The position numbers and the translations under genes are program-made. Below are positions 59,590 to 64,000 of a stretch of 64,000 bases of DNA, piece after piece. The DNA is from Sclerodactyla briareus (taxonomy: Eukaryota > Echinodermata > Holothuroidea > Dendrochirotida > Sclerodactylidae): assembly GCA_026419785.1 (NCBI GenBank), contig JAODTK010004276.1, positions 1-64,000 on the forward strand, written 5' to 3'. A model generated the notes under the pieces. That model was not told where the DNA came from. It searched no databases and saw nothing but the letters and a program-made list of their open reading frames with translations. The stretch's first letter is position 1, and every line of letters begins with the position of its first letter.

Positions 59590-59982
59590 TTATGCTGTAA
59601 ATTTACTGAAATTTCTATGAATATGAATTTTTTTGGGGAAAACAGCAGTTCCCAGACTTATTTTGATAATTTTGTCTATTTGTCCTCCTTCAAATGCGCA
59701 GGGAGAAACACTGATTAGTTCAACATTTGCGGATGAGATCCTGCACCTCTGGGGATTGCCCTCTTGTTTGAATTTGTCATGCATGTCACACATTTCCGCA
59801 TTACCAGTATTGATTATTGACTCATTGACTTGTATTCCATTCCTTAAATCCTCCCCACCCAGCCTAACTACTTGTATTCCATTATAGCTTAAGTGGGACA
59901 CCCGTCGCTGGTCATCCATTCTATTAAATAAATATAAGTTATTCCAGAGCAGAGAAGACCTTCTGTTTACTCTGTGTAACAA
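59590..59982 (-). CDS. Unassigned 130-codon open frame
   Basis: This is one of the longer open frames in an AT-rich neighbourhood, with balanced composition (RMDDQRRVSHLSYNGIQVVR, then CRISSANVELISVSPCAFEG). A coding sequence is plausible because the frame is not repetitive. The opposite strand also has an 84-codon frame with a hydrophobic start, so the strand is uncertain. I do not recognise the family. Confidence 0.3.
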   Translation of the reverse strand: MLHRVNRRSSLLWNNLYLFNRMDDQRRVSHLSYNGIQVVRLGGEDLRNGIQVNESIINTGNAEMCDMHDKFKQEGNPQRCRISSANVELISVSPCAFEGGQIDKIIKISLGTAVFPKKIHIHRNFSKFTA

Positions 59983-60759
59983 AGTGATAGCCCCATTGTC
60001 TTATTTCTTGGAATGGGGAAGTTGGTGAGAGAGACACAGCTCATAATTTATCTCACACTGTGAGCAGGGTAATTGGTATCATTAATTGAGTACATACAGT
60101 ATATAAAAGGCCATGTGGTTCATGCAACAGTGCCTTGCTGGGGTATGCAAAGTTACTTTTTTTGATGGGTACATAAGTCTGTAGTCTTGGTAGGTAGTCA
60201 ATGGACCTACAGTATCTGGCAGTAGGCGTGGGCCATGGGATCGGAAACTACCTGGCATCCTGTGGTGATCTGTACCATTCAATAATTGAACACATCCCTG
60301 CTCTCCATCCAAGTTGAAGCCATCAACATATTTTTTTTTTTCTTTTCTATTGCAAGCATGGACAACATGATGTTATTTGCAGGTTGCCCACTAATTCTAT
60401 TGATCAGTTCGCCAATTTTTGCATGGCCATTTGCGAACATGTTACGAGAAGACTACATTGCCAGTCATTCCCACTATTTTTTTTACCTGACCCAGCCCTG
60501 TGCTTCTGTCACGCGGCCTATTCTCCTCAGTATGATTAAATGATAATTTTCAGTCAAGTATTAATATTTTGCCATTGGAAAACATGACGGGTGTTCATAG
60601 TGGTCATTTTGTCATTTGGCAATTGGAATCATCCAAACATCCACACTGAACTGTGACATCCTTTGACCATATTATGTCAAGTCATTAAAATGGCACAATA
60701 ATAGGCACACTGTGTGAATTGCCTTTTTTCCTCTCAATTAGTCATTCTTTGGATGGATG

Positions 60760-60960
60760 TTGACCTACCGAGTAACAATGTTCATTGACTGCTAAGACAC
60801 TCTTTTCCCTATGAAGATCAAGGTCAAAGTCATACAGGATCACATAGGCCATTGTTTGAAATTGCCTTTTTTGCGATCTGTTAACATAGTTGTAATTTGT
60901 CTTTGTATCATTTGTGCAGATCGTAGCTACAGCACCATTGGTGCTCTATTAATGCTTTGC
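60760..60960 (+). repeat. Dispersed repeat family C, copy 2
   Basis: Matches 48060-48275 in the same orientation. Landmarks are AAGATCAAGGTCAAAGTCATAC, CACATAGGCCATTGTTTGAA and ATTTGTGCAGATCGTAGCTA with CAGCACCATTGGTGCT. Confidence 0.65.
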
Positions 60961-63900
60961 TCCCTGATGCTCCTTTTCATGTTTCCTTTTCATGCCACCC
61001 ATCCCTGCCACTAGCACTGTCCCTGTCATACATAGAGGTGTCACTTCAGTTCAATGCCAATCTTCCATGGGATTACCACAAACTGGTAGATGAAAAGCTA
61101 ATCTTGGTTTCTGACCAATGGAGGTCTTCATGGAGGTGTTTTCGATACATTTTTTCTCAATGATGCTCAACATGGGGATATACACGTGGTTGGTATTACC
61201 CGCCTACACATGTCTAGTTGTCTATGTTTTTTTCGTCCGTCACAGTTAGTTTCATGGTACGGCCTTCAGAGAAGCACAGGGGCTATAATATCTCATAAAC
61301 AAGTATTGTAACCTGATGAATCTATTCTGGTCTTATTATGTCATTGCTTACCCAATCGTTCCGTTGGTTCATCTTAAACTTTGAGGTAAGGCCTCACTAT
61401 GAAAAGAAATTATGCTGTGTTCACAGTATTCCTGAATTACCATGATACACCAGTTATTGGAAACCATGAATTATGGTTCATTGGTTTTGCTTGCCTCCAC
61501 CCATGCATAGTTGGACTGGTATGAACTCAATTACAACAAGGAAACGAGGCCTTCAATTATAAAACAGACAGACTAGTAGGCTAGCAGCCCTATCAACCCT
61601 GCACCCTTGACGTCATTGTGATTGTCAATGACTTTGCTAGGGTGTTTTCCATCTTTGTGGTTGTTCAGCGTATAGATAATTTGCCTAGATTTTTATCTTT
61701 TGAGGATTGCACTGTTACAGTGACTCTACTAAAATTCACCTGTGACAATACCATGGCTGGTGGGTGCTGTTTTTTTTCTTCAAGTTGATGATCATGTTTT
61801 GATCCAAGTTAACCATTTCTTCGGACTTGTCCTGTAGCAGGCTTCGTACCTAGAGATTTTTTTTTTTAGGGGGGGGGGGTGGGGGGGGTTCGAGGCCTGA
61901 ACCCAAAGAAGTGCACCCTCATAAATGGCCTCACCCCACCTCCCTATTGGTAAATACGTAAGTGGCAATTCATGACCCCCTAGACCATGCCTCTCCAATG
62001 TTTGCAAATAACAGCTTTCAAACCTCTACTAAACTGCAAAAAAACTAGCTTTTGTATTAAAAATTTATTGATCACTTGGGTAATATGGGGGGGGGGGGGG
62101 GGGTGGGTACGTCCACTGGTCTGTGTCTTATGTACATACTTACCTTTTAATAGTACTTTACCCGACTTGGAGAATTTTTTAGGACATTTGCTGAGGATAA
62201 CAGCCATTCATAAAAAATTCAGGCAAATTGGCCACACTGCTTTACCTGGGTAGTTGCAAGCGTTCGCTAAATCTGTATGGCTCCTGGTTGCTAGATTTGG
62301 AACCCCCTCCCCCCCCCCCCTCTAATGAATGACACAGTTTCTGTTTGGGTGTCAACAGGTCAACCTCTATCGACTTTTTCAACCTCAAAGTTTCAATAAT
62401 TCAGTAGTCGACGTTCATTAGTTTTTCCTCCTTCCTCTTCTTTGTGCGAGGCAACTATAGCCGAGGGGGAGGGCCATCTTAAAAAACTGATGGACAAGCA
62501 AGTACAGTACTATATTTTTAGTACTAGATTTTTTAAATGTATGCGCTTCAATAAAACTAAATCCCAATGAATCTTTGGCCCTCCGATTGAGTATATCACT
62601 GCATTAATGTTATCGCCTGTGGATCGCAATGAAAAACCAATGTTGACAGTTTTCATGCATCAATTCAGCTGGAGTTTCAAAAATGCCCTAATGATGATGA
62701 TTTGCTCTCATTTAACATGTACCTGGATCACAATAACCCCAATGCTTACTGTCACTACCCTCGCACACATTTGGTGTGTTTTTTGTTGTTTGGTTTGTGT
62801 TAATGTTTCACCCCGGAACGAATGGGTAGACATGCTATACACAACTTTTGGTCAGCTTTGTTATTTGCAATTTCTTTGCTGAGCATATATTGTCTTCTGC
62901 TATCAGAATGCTGACTTGTGCATGAGAAAATGCAACACTTTTCCTATCGCCTATTAAGTGCGTGCTTCATTTTCCAAGCTTCCGTCCACTGAACTGTTCG
63001 CTCTCTTCCCTAAATGTTATTATTGGTGTCACATGACTTAACAGCCAATTGGGTCCCTTCAAGGCGATGACACATTTATCTAACACTAGCAGATGACTAA
63101 GACGCACATCATAAGCAATATATTTAACATACATGGCTGTCATAGGGAAATCTCATGTGGCACTTCAAATGAGCATCGCCACTTGACTAATAGCCAGCTC
63201 ATAAATTATGAAACGTTTGTTGAGTTAGCTACTGCTGACATAGGGCCCACTTCATATTGTTTTTTTGCCACCCTATAGAAACCCCCCTTACAAACATTTT
63301 TACTACCCCCCCTCCCCCTCCCATTCCCCATCCCCCCCCCCCTCCCTCCTTCACTGTGTGGGTTCTACATCATAAATGCAGAGTAACCAGTATTTTTTAC
63401 ATGATTGATTGCATACAGTACTCCTCTGTTTCGTGGTAACCATTTTCGGGGATTGGCACCTTTACAATTCTGCCTGTATATTTCTTTTGATAACTGTTTT
63501 TATACTGGGTATGAAGACGATAACACAAGACTGGAATGAACAATGACCATGTATTAACTTCATAGCCAAGGGAAACTGATCAAAGTCCATTGTAGAATAG
63601 GAATTTGGTAACTCTTATTATACTGGATAATGGCGTCTCAAATTTGACTATGCGCTGTTTTCAAAATATTGAAGCCCATTCCAGGTTGTAGCAAGGACAG
63701 GAGACCACTGCTCAATTGACAAATAATGGGAAAAAGTACTAGTGCACTACTACCAAACATAGGGTTGTCTTATAGCCTACAGTACTATATACCGGTAATA
63801 CAGTATATCTATGTGAATTTACAGTGCGCAACCCTGATTGGTTTGGCAGCATTACTGTCCCTGCTGGATTGACACATGTGTCCTATGCATTTTATTAAGG

Positions 63901-64000
63901 GGAGTTACAGGAACCCTATTGTTTTTTGTTCAGTCGGAGTGATTTTGGTCGAAAAAAGAAAATTTGTGACAATTTGACATTTGGAATTTTGGCTTGTAAA
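60961..64000. other. AT-rich stretch with homopolymer G and C runs, no recognisable gene
   Basis: Poly-G near 61870-61890 and 62088-62104, and poly-C near 62310 and 63305-63350, each sit at the edge of repeat-like sequence. No gene structure is seen to the window end. Confidence 0.45.

Noticed and set aside
1-64000. tRNA genes, rRNA genes, bacterial-style operons, integrated viral genomes
   Set aside because: No cloverleaf with the GTTCRA-type loop, no rRNA blocks, no runs of adjacent intact frames, and no capsid or envelope-like sequence were recognisable by eye. A tRNAscan or HMM search would be decisive.

Overview
This window looks like repeat-dense nuclear DNA from a multicellular animal, most likely a marine invertebrate. 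There are canonical GT-AG splice sites, microsatellites, long homopolymer C and G runs, several decayed LINE retrotransposons, a DNA transposon, and several families of 90 to 615 bp tandem repeats. No bacterial operons, CRISPR arrays, rRNA or tRNA genes are visible. The phylum cannot be fixed from sequence alone. Almost every recognisable coding stretch changes frame every 30 to 150 bases. That fits decayed repeats, uncorrected long-read indels, or both.

Layout. 1-2350: array of about 615 bp repeats, whose relatives lie in reverse orientation at 53500-55180. 3480-4815: two dispersed repeats (families A and B) with second copies at 40284-40640 and 52028-52385. 6307-12281: a GC-rich island bounded by inverted repeats, built largely from a roughly 90 bp monomer and holding a broken coding region I do not recognise. 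15000-22960: three LINE remnants. The last is an RTE-like element with endonuclease and reverse transcriptase parts, interrupted by a 1355 bp PIF/Harbinger-like transposon at 20177-21531 that is flanked by TTA target duplications. 26675-28110: the only host gene I can name, a two-exon homologue of RAMAC, the small activating subunit of the mRNA cap methyltransferase RNMT. 30880-31950 and 35620-37760: two more LINE remnants. 32280-33220 and 50570-51250: a 240-290 bp repeat family. 42680-44110 and 57355-58520: two copies of an array with a 148 bp monomer. From 44 kb on, further dispersed repeat pairs alternate with AT-rich sequence in which I see no gene.

Functionally the window is one small housekeeping gene in a sea of transposable elements. 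The clearest new observation is the nested Harbinger-like insertion. Removing it together with one TTA restores the LINE reading frame, and its two flanks carry dense arrays of a TACGG-centred palindrome. The second is the GC island with inverted ends. I did not find a convincing new defence or metabolic system.
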